In this document: positions 52,848 through 64,000 of the stretch, piece after piece
Layout: every line of letters starts with the position of its first letter
How positions within the stretch are numbered: the stretch's first letter is position 1
From: Bemisia tabaci
Lineage: Eukaryota; Arthropoda; Insecta; Hemiptera; Aleyrodidae
Reading direction: 5' to 3'
Length of the DNA: 64,000 bases
Assembly (NCBI RefSeq): GCF_918797505.1
Contig: NC_092801.1
Location: 29,976,477-30,040,476 of the forward strand
Program-made: the position numbers and the translations under genes
Notes under the pieces: model-generated
Told to the model about the DNA's origin: nothing
The model's input: only the letters and a program-made list of their open reading frames with translations
Database searches by the model: none

Positions 52848-53003
52848 GCGCCGCGCGGTAGAAAGAAACGAAAAACGACCGGGTTGGATACGCTCGAGTC
52901 CCTCCCCTCCAGCGAGGCGCGAGGGGAAACAGGGGGGAGGGGCGCCGAAGCCGGTCAATATAAAGGAACGAGAATTCCCAGGCTTGGCTACAGCCCTGGG
53001 GCC

Positions 53004-53391
53004 TTCGCGACACCGCCGCCAAATCTCCCAAGCGTCAACATACCCCCTTTCGCACCGCCCTAAAAATCCACCTATCAACTTCAACCCTTTAACCTAAAAA
53101 ACGTACATTTTGAATGTGGTGGAACCCCAAAACGACCGCAAAAATCCCCAAAAATACAAAAAATCAAACAAAGAGAGGATATCGACTTGGCGCCCTCGCG
53201 ACACCGCCGCCAAATCTCCCAAGCGTCCGCACACCCCCCTTTCGCACCCCCCTAAAGATCCACCTCTTAATTTCACCACCAAAACCTAAAAAACGTACAT
53301 TTAGAATGTGGTGGAACCCCAAATTGACCGAAAAAAACACCAAAAACGCCAAAAATCGAACAAAGAGAGGATATCGACTTGGCGCCGTCGC
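53004..53391. repeat. Two tandem copies of a 190-bp unit
   Basis: CGCGACACCGCCGCCAAATC appears at about 53007 and 53197, and AACCTAAAAAACGTACATTT at about 53091 and 53283. Both are followed by GAATGTGGTGGAACCCCAAA. Non-coding as far as can be seen. Confidence 0.85.
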
Positions 53392-53479
53392 GAGAGGGGA
53401 AACATTCGTATGCCAGTTGCTACCTACACAGCCGGGCTGCGGCAATGGGCGGCCGGGCCGGTAAGATGCTGTTGGATCG

Positions 53480-53760
53480 GGCGGCCAGCGAGGATATAAC
53501 GCTGGCGCTTGCCATTGTGCCTCGGCTCACTCGATAATTATAAATTCGGCAAATGGAATGGCTTTGTGTCGCTCTGTATCCATATCTCTCGCGGTAGCAT
53601 CGCGCCTTTTTCGCCTGCCTTTTTCTCCCCCGTCGGCTCGGGACCGACGCCTCCGAAACAATGGGCGGCGGTGGCGCCCCCGGCCTCTCGAATGGACGCC
53701 GATGGAACTAAACGTTATGTGCGGTGAAGGTCTTTTGGTTGATCGTTAGGCGATGAAAAA
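53480..53760. other. GC-rich DNA, no gene recognised
   Basis: CpG-rich stretch upstream of the minisatellite, with short + frames up to 72 codons and no domain. Outside any gene model here. Confidence 0.3.
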
Positions 53761-53765
53761 TTTAA

Positions 53766-54385
53766 TTCCTTCGGTCAAAAATGACCTATGTCTCAGGGCG
53801 ACGAGAAAAACACTAATCGGAGCTGAATTCAATCGTTCGGGTAATAAAATACAGTAGCGGCTCCCATTTTCGTTGTTCGAGATCTCTATAGGCTTGATGG
53901 GGTCGCTACCGCTCCTAGTAATTCAGGAAAATTACAAGAAAACGCTAGTCGACGTCAAAAATCGTTCGAATTAAAAACGACCCAAGTCTCAGGAAAATGC
54001 TGATCATTGTTCGGATCAAAAACGACCCAAGTATCCGGGAAACGAGAGAAAATACACTGATCGGAGTCATATTCCATCGTTCGGATCAAAAGCGACCCAG
54101 GTCTCACTGAAAAAACACTGATCGGAGTCAAATTCAATCGTTAGGATCAAAACCGACCCAGGGCTCACTAAAAAAACACTGATCGGAGGCAAACTCAAAC
54201 GTTAGGATCGAAAACGACCCAGGTCTCACTGAAAAAAACCATTCGGAGTCCAATTCAATCGTTTGGATCAAAAACGACCCAAGCCTCGGGCAAAGAACGA
54301 GAAAACGCTGATCGACGTCAAATTCAAGCGTTTGGATAAAAAACGACCTTACTCTCGGGGGAGGAGAGGAGAAAAACACTGATCG
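53766..54385. repeat. Minisatellite of about 62-bp units
   Basis: About nine to ten diverged units with core ATCGTTCGGATCAAAAACGA then CCCA(A/G)GTCTCA and ACACTGATCGGAGTCAAATT. Units become more regular from 54040 on. The - strand frames over it are repeat translations. Confidence 0.88.
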
Positions 54386-54399
54386 GAGTCATTTATTCT

Positions 54400-55630
54400 C
54401 ATGATTCGAAAATAATTACAATGCATGATTGTAACCTTACAATCAATAGAGAGCCTAAATGACAGTAGCACTTGAATACTTGGCATTTTTTTCTTTGGAT
54501 GTACTAGAATTGAACACTCTAAAAATGAAGTAGTTTTAGAGCTGACCGAAATCTGCCAATGATAACCTGATGAAGAGTTTCTCACTTAGAAAAAGGGGCG
54601 CAAAATGCGACGGTCCTCAAAAACTATGTTCCTGCGATTGAACGAATTTGTGGTAGCCTGCGCAGGCTAAAAAACGCAAATTCCAATTTTCGGGGGGAGA
54701 AAATTAAAACTGAGTGAAAAAATGGTGATACCTAGCACGTGTACTACGTGCAATCGTTGATTTGAGAGGGAAAAAAGCAGGAAATCCTTTTTTTTAAAAA
54801 AAAAACTTTTGGTCACTTGGTAGGATCATGGCACGTAGCAGGAAACACAATAGCGAGCGTGTTGACGGCGGAGCATCAAAAAATGTGGACTTTCTAGGGC
54901 TACAATACATTAGGAGTTTTTAATCCCCAACTCATCAAGTCTCTGAGTTCATGAACCAAAATACCAAATTTCGATTACATAATATCATTTTAATGATATT
55001 TTGATACCACGCCAATATTTTGAACATTTTGCATCATGGTAAAAAGGGGTGACACAAATTGAAGCGCTGGGTGCACAGATGGCATTTCTTGGTTGCAGTG
55101 TCTCAAAATCTCCGCTTACGTTTCATCCATTATCATCGAAGCAAATATATGTAATTAATTGTAACTTTTACTGAATATTCTGCAGGATTTCACAGAGCTG
55201 AACACGAAAAATGGCAGAAATTTACCTGATAATTTCCTCTCTAAAATAAAAATTAGCACTGGCGATTCTAAGACACATCAACCAAGAAATGCCTTTTTTG
55301 CACCCAATGCCTCAATTGTCTTTGAATAGGTAGATGACTATGATACTTATTGCATATTATACAGATAACCAACTGGAAAAAACTGGAGAATTCGAGCAAA
55401 AAATGGATATAGAGGTACTACTCCAAGGCTACTCATACGACTCGCTGACAATAATAATCCAATAATTGAAAAAAGGAATACCGAAAGAAAACAATAATAG
55501 AACCACCCAATGTAAATGTCGTGGGCTCCTCGTTGAAAGGTTATGTAAGTAATTTGGAACATTTCCGTAACAGCTAGCGCCCTCTGTGAGTCAGCTGCAG
55601 CACTAAGTGCGTTCACAAAATTTACGGCCG
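54400..55630. other. Intergenic AT-rich DNA, nothing recognised
   Basis: Short frames only (under 90 codons), no repeats strong enough to call and no protein domain. Confidence 0.4.
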
Positions 55631-55885
55631 GAGCGATGGAACAGGTTAGGAACTCGAGAAACGCCCATTCTGAACAGGAATTGCTTCAGTCTCGCCTTAT
55701 TCTACGCGTTACACCATTACATGCCTGTCTGACGGTTGCCAAGTCGGAACCACCCACAGCTACCACTGGAGCCGCGAAAATAGGTATACGACTAATAAGG
55801 ATTTATTGCGGGGCGAGAGTATGAGCCCTTTCCTGACCTACAAGCCGCAGGTTTTCCCGCCAAAAACGTGGTCGCATCAGTCGCC

Positions 55886-56162
55886 CTGCCGGCCGATTAT
55901 TGAAACTGATAGACAAAGCTATAGACGAAGACGACAAAAGGGATTTGGAGGGATCCTATTGGTGGAAGTGGGTGGTGGCAATGGACAAATGAGGTAGGTA
56001 ATGGACTAACTAATAACGGAATTCCACGAAAGACTCAACAGTTAGTTCATCATTTAATCCCTTGCTCTGTAAGAACCACCCATTTCAACCAATAGGATCG
56101 ATGCATACTCCCTATGTCTTCTGCGTCTATCGCTTTGTCTATCAATTTCGATAGTCAGTCCG
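55886..56162. repeat. GATAGACAAAGC-type element, full copy
   Basis: Left arm GATTATTGAAACTGATAGAC then AAAGCTATAGACGAAGAC; right arm inverse-like GTCTTCTGCGTCTATCGCTT then TGTCTATCAATTTCGATAGT. Inner GGATCCTATTGGTGGAA pairs with TTTCAACCAATAGGATC. Confidence 0.75.
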
Positions 56163-56208
56163 CTGATTTGGGTGAAGACCGATCCGCTTGAAATCGATGG
56201 TACGTGCG

Positions 56209-56231
56209 GGTGGGGGGGGGGGGGGGGGGGC
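56209..56231 (+). repeat. Poly-G run
   Basis: Almost pure G tract of over 20 bases with one T. Possible G-quadruplex former or an assembly error hotspot. A C-tract of about 16 bases lies at 58485-58500. Confidence 0.8.
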
Positions 56232-56636
56232 GGCGTTGTTGCACTTCCAAAATCATTACAAGGCTCGATTAGACTAAAATTTGCAAGAGGATTGGAGAGA
56301 CAAAATTCGTGTCATGAGGTTTTGCCTGGTTTTTTTTTAATTTCGCCTGGCTTTTCCAGGTTTCCCCTGACTTTTCAGGTAATTGTCACTCTGAAAAAGG
56401 ATCCTAAAAATACAATTACATACTTCAAATCAAGAGTCACAAAAAGCGTTAAAGTTTACTTGAATTGTTCTTTTAGACGTCGCTTATGCACTACGCAACA
56501 CAAAATTTCGGATTTATTTTCCTCCTCTCCACTGCCCCTTCATGACTCGCTTATGACTCAGATCTTACCAATTAAAAATCAAAATGACGTAACGCTATCC
56601 TAAATCCCTCACCCCCTAGAGGGTTGCGTATTTTAC

Positions 56637-56855
56637 AGGGTTGCCACAGAATTTAGATAATTAAATTCCCTGACATTTACCTGATTTCCCTGACACATTT
56701 TGGTGCAATTCCCTGACATTTGAAGATATGACGGATGGTTAAGAGGGCAAAATTGAAAATAGTTTTCTGGCAAAATTTCTTATTCAAAATCGCAAACCTA
56801 TTCTAGAAAGCAAATGAGGGTGATATGACAAATTTTCCCTGACTGCGGCAACCCT
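56637..56855. repeat. TTCCCTGAC-family repeat, complete short copy
   Basis: Starts CAGGGTTGCCACAGAATTTA and ends CCCTGACTGCGGCAACCCTG. TTTA follows the right end and precedes the left end, a possible 4-bp duplication. Confidence 0.8.
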
Positions 56856-57234
56856 GTTTATGGTGTATCGATCATGAAGATAACCGCAGCAGAAAAGGTG
56901 CAACGATCACTCCATCGATCGATTCGGCAACAATCCGAATGGGCTCGACTGCAAATCATGAGACATGCAAATCGCACTCGAAATAGACCGCCACTGCTTA
57001 AATGCGACCGTTGTTCTTGAAATTCTCCTCGTTTTCAGGGGGAAAAAAACCCCGACGACAGCAGTTTTCTCTAAAATCGCGCGGAGCCCTATACGAGACG
57101 AACGGACGATTCCCGTGTTCCCATGTCCAACGCCTTCTCAGCATATTCCGCGCTGGTCTTTTCCTGTTCTTGTGCTCTCGTCACCCTACCAGTTTTCTCG
57201 CTTAGCTGAGCGTCGTGGGTTAAATGGATTCCAT

Positions 57235-57468
57235 TTTGCAAAAACATTTCCCTGATTTCCCTGACACGTTTTGGTGAAATTTCCTGACAATTGAATGTAC
57301 GCCAGATGATTAACAAGACATTATTAGAAATAGTTTTTAGGCAGAATTTGTTGTTCAAAACATCGAATCCATTCTGGACAGCGAATAATGGTGTCCCTGC
57401 AATTTTTCCTGACATTTTCGTCATTTTCCCTAGTATTTCCCGGGCTCCCTGCCTGTGGCAACCCTGAA
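57235..57468. repeat. TTCCCTGAC-family repeat
   Basis: CATTTCCCTGATTTCCCTGA, TTTTTAGGCAGAATTTGTTG and end CCCTGCCTGTGGCAACCCTG. The left terminus is missing or diverged. Confidence 0.72.
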
Positions 57469-58684
57469 ATGAGGGCTCGCTAAAGAAATCAGAAAATACT
57501 AAAACGACAAACGAAAAGGGAACTCAACTAGAACTGACATTGAAATTACATAAACAAACCACGAAGCGTCAAAAGCCGATAACGAAACTTCATTCAAACC
57601 GAATCACCGATCTCGACGGTAATAGTTGAAGATTTCATCCGGAAAACCCGATCGTGAAATCCGGCAAAGAGAGCGATAACAACCCGTCCCACTCGACAAC
57701 GCTGTGCACTACTTTGTCTGATAAGAGCAACAAGATTGACAAACAAATTAGAGATACATTCGAGTCGGCATATGAGGTTATTCTCTGATATCAGTACGAA
57801 AAGCGAGCAGAGGAGCGTATACATATCTCTCCCCTGCCCCTCCTGCCTGGCATCGAAAGCTGCCCGCTTTTAGCGCGGCTAACGACTTAACGAGGAACTC
57901 GAGAACAAGAGATCGTCGAGTTAAAGCTGATTTCTTTCGGGAGTGTCACGAGACATCTCACTGAGCGATTTCTTGCGACCTGACGCAGTAATTAGAATAG
58001 GTCAAGGCCGCCTGTCAACGGAGGAAGGGTTCCTCTTATTGGACTTTCAGCAATTAGAAAGTCTAAATTCAAACTCGTTTGTAAAAGCTCTTATCTGCAT
58101 CTTGAAACTGATCAAACTAAGGGTGTCACAGAATTTAGAAAATGAAAAAGAGGAACTTCCCTGATTTGGGGTGGAACACCAAAATGTATAGGGGTGGTAT
58201 GCGAACTTTCGGATCACCCTGTAGATGCATTGAGTCAAAAAGTTGAAAAAGCTAGTTATTTTCTCTTTCTCTCTACTAAGTATTTGCCTCAAGTATTTTC
58301 TTCACTCTGCGTGGAACTTATAAGAACGCGTCGAGCCAAAAATTAAAATTTACTCATTTTTTTCTCAGTAATGAAAAGCTGTTTTTCCTCGTTTATTGCT
58401 CGGTCAGGTAAAATGTTATCATCGAAAAATTTTCTCACGCAATGCGCAAGAGCTGGGGCTCACTCACTCAGGCATTTTCTACACCCCCCCCCCCCCCCCA
58501 AATCAGAGGGAAAAATCTACAGGTTGTTAAAGATGCCCTGACTTTCCAGGAGTTTTCCTGAACATCACCACCTGAACGGGCCGTTCTGAAATGATAATTC
58601 TCTCTAAAGGTTCGAGTCGAAAAAAGAACCACGCCTTAGCCGCAAGGTCTCGTGAGGCCTGAGACACAAAGCGTTGCTTCTCTT

Positions 58685-58780
58685 ACGTAAGGGCGTATCT
58701 CAATTTTCACGTGAGCCCCAGGAAACATTGATTCATACAGAGGACAGGGCTCACGAGGAAACAGGGATACGCCCTTACGT
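58685..58780. repeat. Short hairpin element ending ACGTAAGGGCGTATC
   Basis: ACGTAAGGGCGTATC (58685-58699) is perfectly inverted at 58766-58780, with inner GTGAGCCC against GGGCTCAC. About 96 bp. Confidence 0.8.
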
Positions 58781-58883
58781 CGGAGGAGCGACGAAAGGAA
58801 CGACCAGAATGCGCGGCTCATGAGGTGAAGTCGGCTCTACTAATTGGGAGCTTGCACTCGAATTATTGCGGCTCCAAGACCTG

Positions 58884-59139
58884 TACTGCCGTGCTGAGGA
58901 AAAACGCCGTACGAACATTCGAGAGTGCCAAATTTCCTTCGATGAGATGTTCATTTTTAAGAAAAGTTATGAATATTAATCATTGAAAATTTCAGAATAT
59001 TTAGATCAAATTTAGAACTAAATTATCTGAAAAATTTGAGCGAAAATATTCATAAGTTTTCCAGAAAATTAAAGTTTTATCAAAGGAAATTTGGCAACGT
59101 CTAAAGGTTCATACGGCGTTTGTCCTTAGCACGGCAGTA
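58884..59139. repeat. TACTGCCGTGCTAAGG MITE, copy D
   Basis: Starts TACTGCCGTGCTGAGGAAAA and ends CCTTAGCACGGCAGTA. Both inner ends have the GTTGCCA/TGGCAAC type blocks. 256 bp. Confidence 0.83.
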
Positions 59140-59369
59140 TATGTCTGACTGCGCCACCTGGTACACCGCGCAAAGGTTTCTGGTCGAGAGGCGGCATTCC
59201 CCGCGTTAAAACGACAGCTGTATCCGTCATCGGGCCAGCCGAGTCAGGTGACGGCATCGGTTAAGTATTTCGGTCCAATGCAAAGTTGAATACAGGGTTT
59301 CCATAATTTCTTCATATTTTCCTGACTTCGGCTACCGTTGGACAGTGTAGCGCAAGTGAAGGAAAAAAT

Positions 59370-59625
59370 GGGCCGCGTTTGGCAGAAAGGAACCAAGATA
59401 CATCAGCTATTGCCAAATTTAACTGGGTAGTTTAATTTTTTTACCGAGGAGCGTTGGCGCGGATTCTTTTGAAAATTTTAAGGAATTTGCTTTGTAATAT
59501 GCAGAAAATTCACTGAAATTTGCACAAAAATCCGCACAACCGTTTACATGTTAAAAATTGAATTGCACGATTATATTTGGCAATAGCTGGTGTGGCTTGG
59601 TTCCTTTTGGCTTAACGCGGTCCAA
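59370..59625. repeat. CCACATCAGC-type inverted-repeat element
   Basis: Left GGGCCGCGTTTGGCAGAAAG then GAACCAAGATACATCAGC; right GCTGGTGTGGCTTGGTTCCT then TTTGGCTTAACGCGGTCC. Inner TTGCCAAATTTAACTGGG and ATTTGGCAATAGC pair imperfectly. Confidence 0.78.
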
Positions 59626-59950
59626 ATGTGAAAAATAGTAAATTTTCGTGAAATATTTCATGAGTTTTACGAAGCTGTGAAAAATATGAAACATATCTAA
59701 AGAGGCTGGGTATGCAACACGCATTAAAATACAACAAGAAGCAAAATCCATTTACCTCTCATTTAATTTTGCATGCGATTTCGAAAAATATTTATCAATA
59801 TCTTTCACATTTTTCTGAGACGAGAAATATTATACATGAAATTTCAAGCTTTTATTTTTTATGAAAAATTGCAACCCTGCGCTGAGACTTCAGCTTATTC
59901 TACCGAGATCCATGTGAACTTGGTTTTTATCTCCAACTTTCATTTATGCG

Positions 59951-60897
59951 CCAGAGAGGGGCTACATTCTAGCTTTTGCAACTTATCTCGATGTCAAAAT
60001 CAAAATATTGTTCTGCAGTTAGAATCGAATAAAAGTTATTGGACGTTCCGCATTCATGGTCACTAAAAGCACGAAGATTACAACGATAGTCACTCTTCTC
60101 GGGACATCACGCTAAACTAGACAGTGTGATACAACAATACCAACTCCTAAGTCGCGCAAATTGTATCTATGGAGTTGAAGGCGAACTGGTTTCTCTCTCT
60201 CGTAGGTATAACAATATTATTCTGCAAGAAGAATCGAGTAAAAGTTACTGCCAGAGAGGGGCTACATTCTAGCTTTTGAAACTTATATCGATGTCAATAT
60301 CAAAATATTGTTCTATGATTAGAGTCAAGTAAAAGTTTTTGGACGTTCCGCATTCATGGTCACTAAAAACACAATGATTACAACGATTGTCACTCTTCTC
60401 GGAACATCACGCTAAACTAGACAGTGTGATACAACTATTTAAACTCCTGAGTCTTTCAAATTGTATCCATCGAGTTGAAGGCGAACTGATTTCTCTCTCT
60501 CGTAGGATTTTCAGCAGGAAGAATCGAGTAAAAGTTACTGAACTTTCGCATCGATGGTCATTAAAAACACGAAGATTACAACGATAGCCACTCGTCTCTG
60601 GACATCACGCTAACCTAAACAGTGTGATACAACTATTTAAACTCCTGAGTCTCTCAAATTGTATCCATCGCGTTGAAGGCGAACTGATTTCTCTCTCTCT
60701 CTCTCGTAGGTATCAAAATATTTCTCTGCAGGAGGAATCGAGTAAAAGGTACTGGACGTTCGCATCGATGGTCATTAAAAACACGAAGATTACAACGATA
60801 GTCACTCTCCTCTAGACATCACGCTAACCTAAACTGTGTGATACAACTATTTAAACTCCTGAGTCTCTCAAATTGTATCCATCGCGTTGAAGGCGAA

Positions 60898-60938
<41 letters not shown>

Positions 60939-61136
60939 GGTATCAAAATATTTCTCTGCAGAAAGAATCGAGTAAAAGGTACTGGACGTTCGCATCGATG
61001 GTCATTAAAAACATGAAGATTACAACGACAGTCACTCGTCTCTGGACACCACGCTAACCTAAACTATGTGATACAACTATTTAAACTCCTAAGTCTCTCA
61101 AATTGTATCTATTGAGTTGAAGGCGACCTGGATTTC
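59951..61136. repeat. Five-unit tandem array with variable CT microsatellite
   Basis: Units share ACACGAAGATTACAACGATA, GACATCACGCTAA, ACAGTGTGATACAACTATTT and AAATTGTATCCATCG(A/C)GTTG, then a TCTCTC run and CGTAGG. Anchors GTCACT(A/C) recur at about 60090, 60390, 60588, 60800 and 61030. The CT run grows from about 4 to about 16 repeats near 60904-60935. The first two units carry an extra block with CCAGAGAGGGGCTACATTCT. Confidence 0.85.
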
Positions 61137-61321
61137 TCACTCTTGTTGCCCGTTATTCACAAGATAGCGGAACCAAAGTTGGTTGCAAAACAGTCATGCT
61201 TTCGTAAATGTAAGTTTTCTCAGCTCCAAATTGGTCGAGTCCACGCCAAATAAGTTTAAGCACTTTTAGACTTCGAGAGAAGATCCGCCTCCGTAATCCA
61301 CGTAAGCGTCAGTCTATTAAT

Positions 61322-61456
61322 TAGATTACTTTTTGCAAAAAGGAACCACTATCTTTGGCTCTCCCATAAAATCACTTATCTGCAAAGGAAAACCAATGGC
61401 ATGTATGTTGTATCTAAAATGGGCCAGAAATAGTGGTTCCTTATTGCAAAATGTAA
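61322..61456. repeat. GGAACCACTA-ended short MITE
   Basis: ATTACTTTTTGCAAAAAGGA then ACCACTA at the left and TAGTGGTTCCTTATTGCAAA then ATGTAAT at the right. About 135 bp, non-coding. Confidence 0.75.
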
Positions 61457-61576
61457 TCCAATTCCGCGTCGATGACGTACGGGGCTAAAACCAATAACGA
61501 CAGTGGCGTGGCGTGCTTTGCGATATATCGATCGATCTGCCGTTTAACCCTACGGAAAAGAATCGATAAACAGGGT

Positions 61577-61679
61577 GTTCGCAACGAACACCTTAGTGAT
61601 CGATTCTTTGCCATTGCTTCAAACCGGATCGCAACGAACACCTTAGTAATCGATTCTTAACCATGGCTTCAAACCGGAT
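61577..61679. repeat. Two tandem 50-bp units
   Basis: GCAACGAACACCTTAGT begins at 61581 and again at 61631, each followed by (G/A)ATCGATTCTT and CTTCAAACCGGAT. Local duplication. Confidence 0.85.
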
Positions 61680-61729
61680 TACGTCGATAATCGATCATCA
61701 CGCCCCGCCACCGAATACGAAACAGTGTA

Positions 61730-62155
61730 AAAATACACTGAAAACGGCGAGAGCCCCAAAAAGGTAGGAGGAGGGGTGAGGGGTGCCGACACGAAAGGCA
61801 AGGGGGGGGGGCGGCAAAAGTGACGTAGAAAGGTACGCTTGAAAAAACGGCGGGCCTTCCTTCATCCGTCTTCCCTCTCCGAGGAGAAATAAGGCTCCGG
61901 GAACCTCCGACCTGGGCCCTAATTGGCGGGAGCCGGATGAAGATTAGGGAAGCGGGATCAACCGCCGCCGGGAGGCGCTTAGCAGGAGGAGGGGGTAGGA
62001 GGGGGGACGCACGAAAACGCGGGAAATGCTGGATGAATGGCATCGCGGCCGGCCGGCATGGCAGAACCGCGCATGTCCCGCGGGAACCCGGGGTTCGAGG
62101 CGTCGTTTCGACCGGGAAGGGGAGAAATGCGACACTGGATCACGGGAATGGCGGG
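61730..62155. other. GC-rich CpG-dense patch, no gene recognised
   Basis: CpG-dense with frames on both strands up to 124 codons and no domain. May be a CpG island of a gene beyond the window or a chance patch. It ends at the TAGAGTCCC MITE. Confidence 0.35.
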
Positions 62156-62157
62156 AC

Positions 62158-62434
62158 TAGTCCCTTATACTGAGTCAAGACAACACCCCTCATGGAGTCA
62201 CAACGGGAATAGAGAATACACAAATTGAACGTTTTTCGTAATCTTTGATCGGCTATTCTTGAATTCCTTGCTCCGTTCCTGCATTTTTCCGTTTGTCCTG
62301 TCAACCCAATTCTCGGTCACATTCCAATTATATTGAATCGAAAAATGTAATCTTATTCCCGTTGTGACAAGGACGCAAAAACGTAGACCAATCAAATGGA
62401 CCGCATTGTCTTGACTCTCAGTTAAAGGACTCTA
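62158..62434. mobile_element. TAGAGTCCC MITE, copy 2
   Basis: Starts TAGTCCCTTATACTGAGTCA and ends TGACTCTCAGTTAAAGGACT then CTA. Shares with 15758-16068 the blocks AAGACAACACCCCTCATGGA and AAATTGAACGTTTTTCGTAA. Slightly shorter through small deletions. Confidence 0.75.
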
Positions 62435-62648
62435 GGCGGGACCAGCGATCCTCGCTCCAGCAGCCAAATCTGCACTTTGTGAAGAACGCGTAAAAAATTA
62501 AATTGCCCAATTATCGAGTATTTGTAGTGACATGGGTGCATTTTTCTGAGACTTTTTAGCTGATCTTGTTCACGGTCTCGAGAACGGATTGAAAAATGCC
62601 TGATCTGGCGATCCAAGGATCGCAACTAACGTAGGGCAAACCTACAAA

Positions 62649-63033
62649 TGGACCGCGTTGAAGGATTTGGCTTCGCGTTAGGGAGAAAATTTCATAAAAT
62701 TTGCATGAAAATCTGCACGATCATTGTCATGTTAAAAAATAAATTGCCCAGTTAAATTTTGCAATGGCTGATGTGGCTTAGTTCCTCTCTAACCAAAGAG
62801 AACCAAGCCACATCAGCTATTGCAAAATTTAACTGGGCACTTTGATTTTTTAACATGAAAACGGTTGTGCAGATTATCATGCAAATTTCAGGGAATTTTC
62901 TCCCTAACGCGAGGCAAATTCCTTAAAATTTTCGAAAGAATCCACAAACGTTTCCTCGTTAAAAAATTAAATGCCCCGTTAAATTTGTTAGTAGCTGATG
63001 TGGCTTGGTTCCTTTCTGTTAAACGCGGTCCAA
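62649..63033. repeat. Two CCACATCAGC-type elements back to back
   Basis: GGCTGATGTGGCTTAGTTCC at 62765-62784 is followed 21 bases later by its inverse GAACCAAGCCACATCAGC. A third end, GCTGATGTGGCTTGGTTCCT, is at 62993-63012. TTTAACTGGGCA and TGCCCAGTTAAA-type blocks occur three times. Probably one element inserted next to or into another. Confidence 0.72.
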
Positions 63034-63239
63034 ATGTGAGGGGTTTCTTTTTTTTTTGGGGGGGGGGGGGCAAATCATCAACTGTGAGACGTTTTTTCTC
63101 TCTCTTACTACAAATAGTGGGACAGGCCGCACATGTTGCCGGAAAAAAGGACATTTTTGATGGATCACCATGGCTAACTGTGGGCATTTTGGAACATTTT
63201 ACACACCTGGGATAGTATCCAATTATCCATCCACTTCTC

Positions 63240-64000
63240 GAAAATAAATTAAGTTGCAAGTTTTCTTGGATTTTAAAATAATCTGAATTTCAAGGAATTA
63301 GTTGGCATGATTTCCCAAAAGAATTTTAGTCGAGGAAAATTTTAGTCATGAAAAATTTTTAAATTCCCTTGAAAATGAAGAGAAGCATTTTTTTCTAGCT
63401 GAAAGAAAAAAATCTAAGGTTCTGCAGCAAAATTCCTAGACGTTTCACGGTTTGTCCTTTTTCGAGAACTTACTTATCACCTTTCAAATATTTTATAGGA
63501 AAGAGGGCAACCTTTGAATATTTTACGGACAGCTTAGTTGACAACCGCACAGGTAACAGAAAAACAGTGATCGAATGCTTGGTTGATCATAAAATTCTGG
63601 GATGAAAAAAATTCCCTCACTTTTCCTGCCCAAGATCTACCGACAGACATGAAAAAGAGGTGAACTTTTCTAAAAATTTGAAATCAGACTACAACGCTCT
63701 CTAATTCTCTAACCGAGGTAAAATGCATTGCAGTTCAAAAACACAACTTCAGTTTTGGGAAGAATATTTTCTTTACAGCAATGCCCTGTCAGTGTTCATT
63801 CAAATTATGTTGACGACTCATAATATTTTAGGGTTGCACATTTATTTCTCCCTATTCTTGAGCAGATGATGAATAGATGAAAAAAAATGTATGTACCTCA
63901 GTAAAAAATGATAAAAAAAAAGGATTTAGTACAAGCTGAAGCGCAAAGGCTATTAATTATTAAGGGGATAAAAGCTGTGAGCTGATATACATGAATATGA
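63240..64000. other. AT-rich DNA, nothing recognised
   Basis: No domain-bearing frame, clear inverted repeat or tandem array noted up to the window end. Confidence 0.4.

Noticed and set aside
59951..61136. A CRISPR-like array
   Set aside because: Units are about 200-300 bp tandem copies without unique spacers, in a eukaryotic context.

Overview
The window looks like nuclear DNA of an arthropod, most likely an insect. It has split genes with GT/AG introns, two recognisable insect-type proteins (a ferritin heavy chain homologue and a Dsp1-type HMGB protein), a short run of the insect telomere-type motif TTAGG, and a very high load of short non-autonomous DNA transposons. The species cannot be named from sequence alone. 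A hemipteran such as a whitefly is a guess only.

Layout. The left end (1157-4436, + strand) holds the last three coding exons of a ferritin heavy chain gene; its 5' part lies off the left edge. It converges on a five-exon Dsp1/HMGB gene on the - strand, whose start codon is at 51853 and stop codon at 11737. Every exon junction of the Dsp1 model joins in frame and gives 346 residues: a Q/A/N-rich N-terminal region, two HMG boxes and an acidic tail. Its first intron is about 25.1 kb and its second about 12.2 kb. Between the two gene ends (about 5-11 kb) the DNA is AT-rich and has no gene I can recognise. From 53 to 64 kb, beyond the CpG-rich 5' end of Dsp1, I see only repeats, GC-rich patches and unassigned DNA.

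Repeats. The Dsp1 introns and the right third of the window are filled with inverted-repeat elements. Several have target-site duplications (TSDs) readable directly: 8 bp at 249-1017 (hAT type), 8 bp at 20828-21922 (hAT type) and 8 bp at 28023-30784 (hAT type with 689-bp arms). A 361-bp element at 43959-44319 has a 10-bp duplication, and a family ending in ACTGG has 4-bp duplications. A 1-kb palindrome at 39605-40655 carries perfect tRNA-type A and B boxes in both arms. Several insertions are nested, so relative ages can be read. Tandem arrays with units of about 50 to 330 bp occur at 16.7, 42.1, 53.0, 53.8, 60.0 and 61.6 kb. No transposase, reverse transcriptase, CRISPR array, rRNA or functional tRNA gene was found.

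Working together. The two genes have unrelated jobs (iron storage; chromatin architecture and transcription) and are simply convergent neighbours. The points most worth a second look are the near-perfect long inverted repeats inside the Dsp1 intron, the palindrome with Pol III boxes, and the layered transposon nest at 20.5-22.2 kb.
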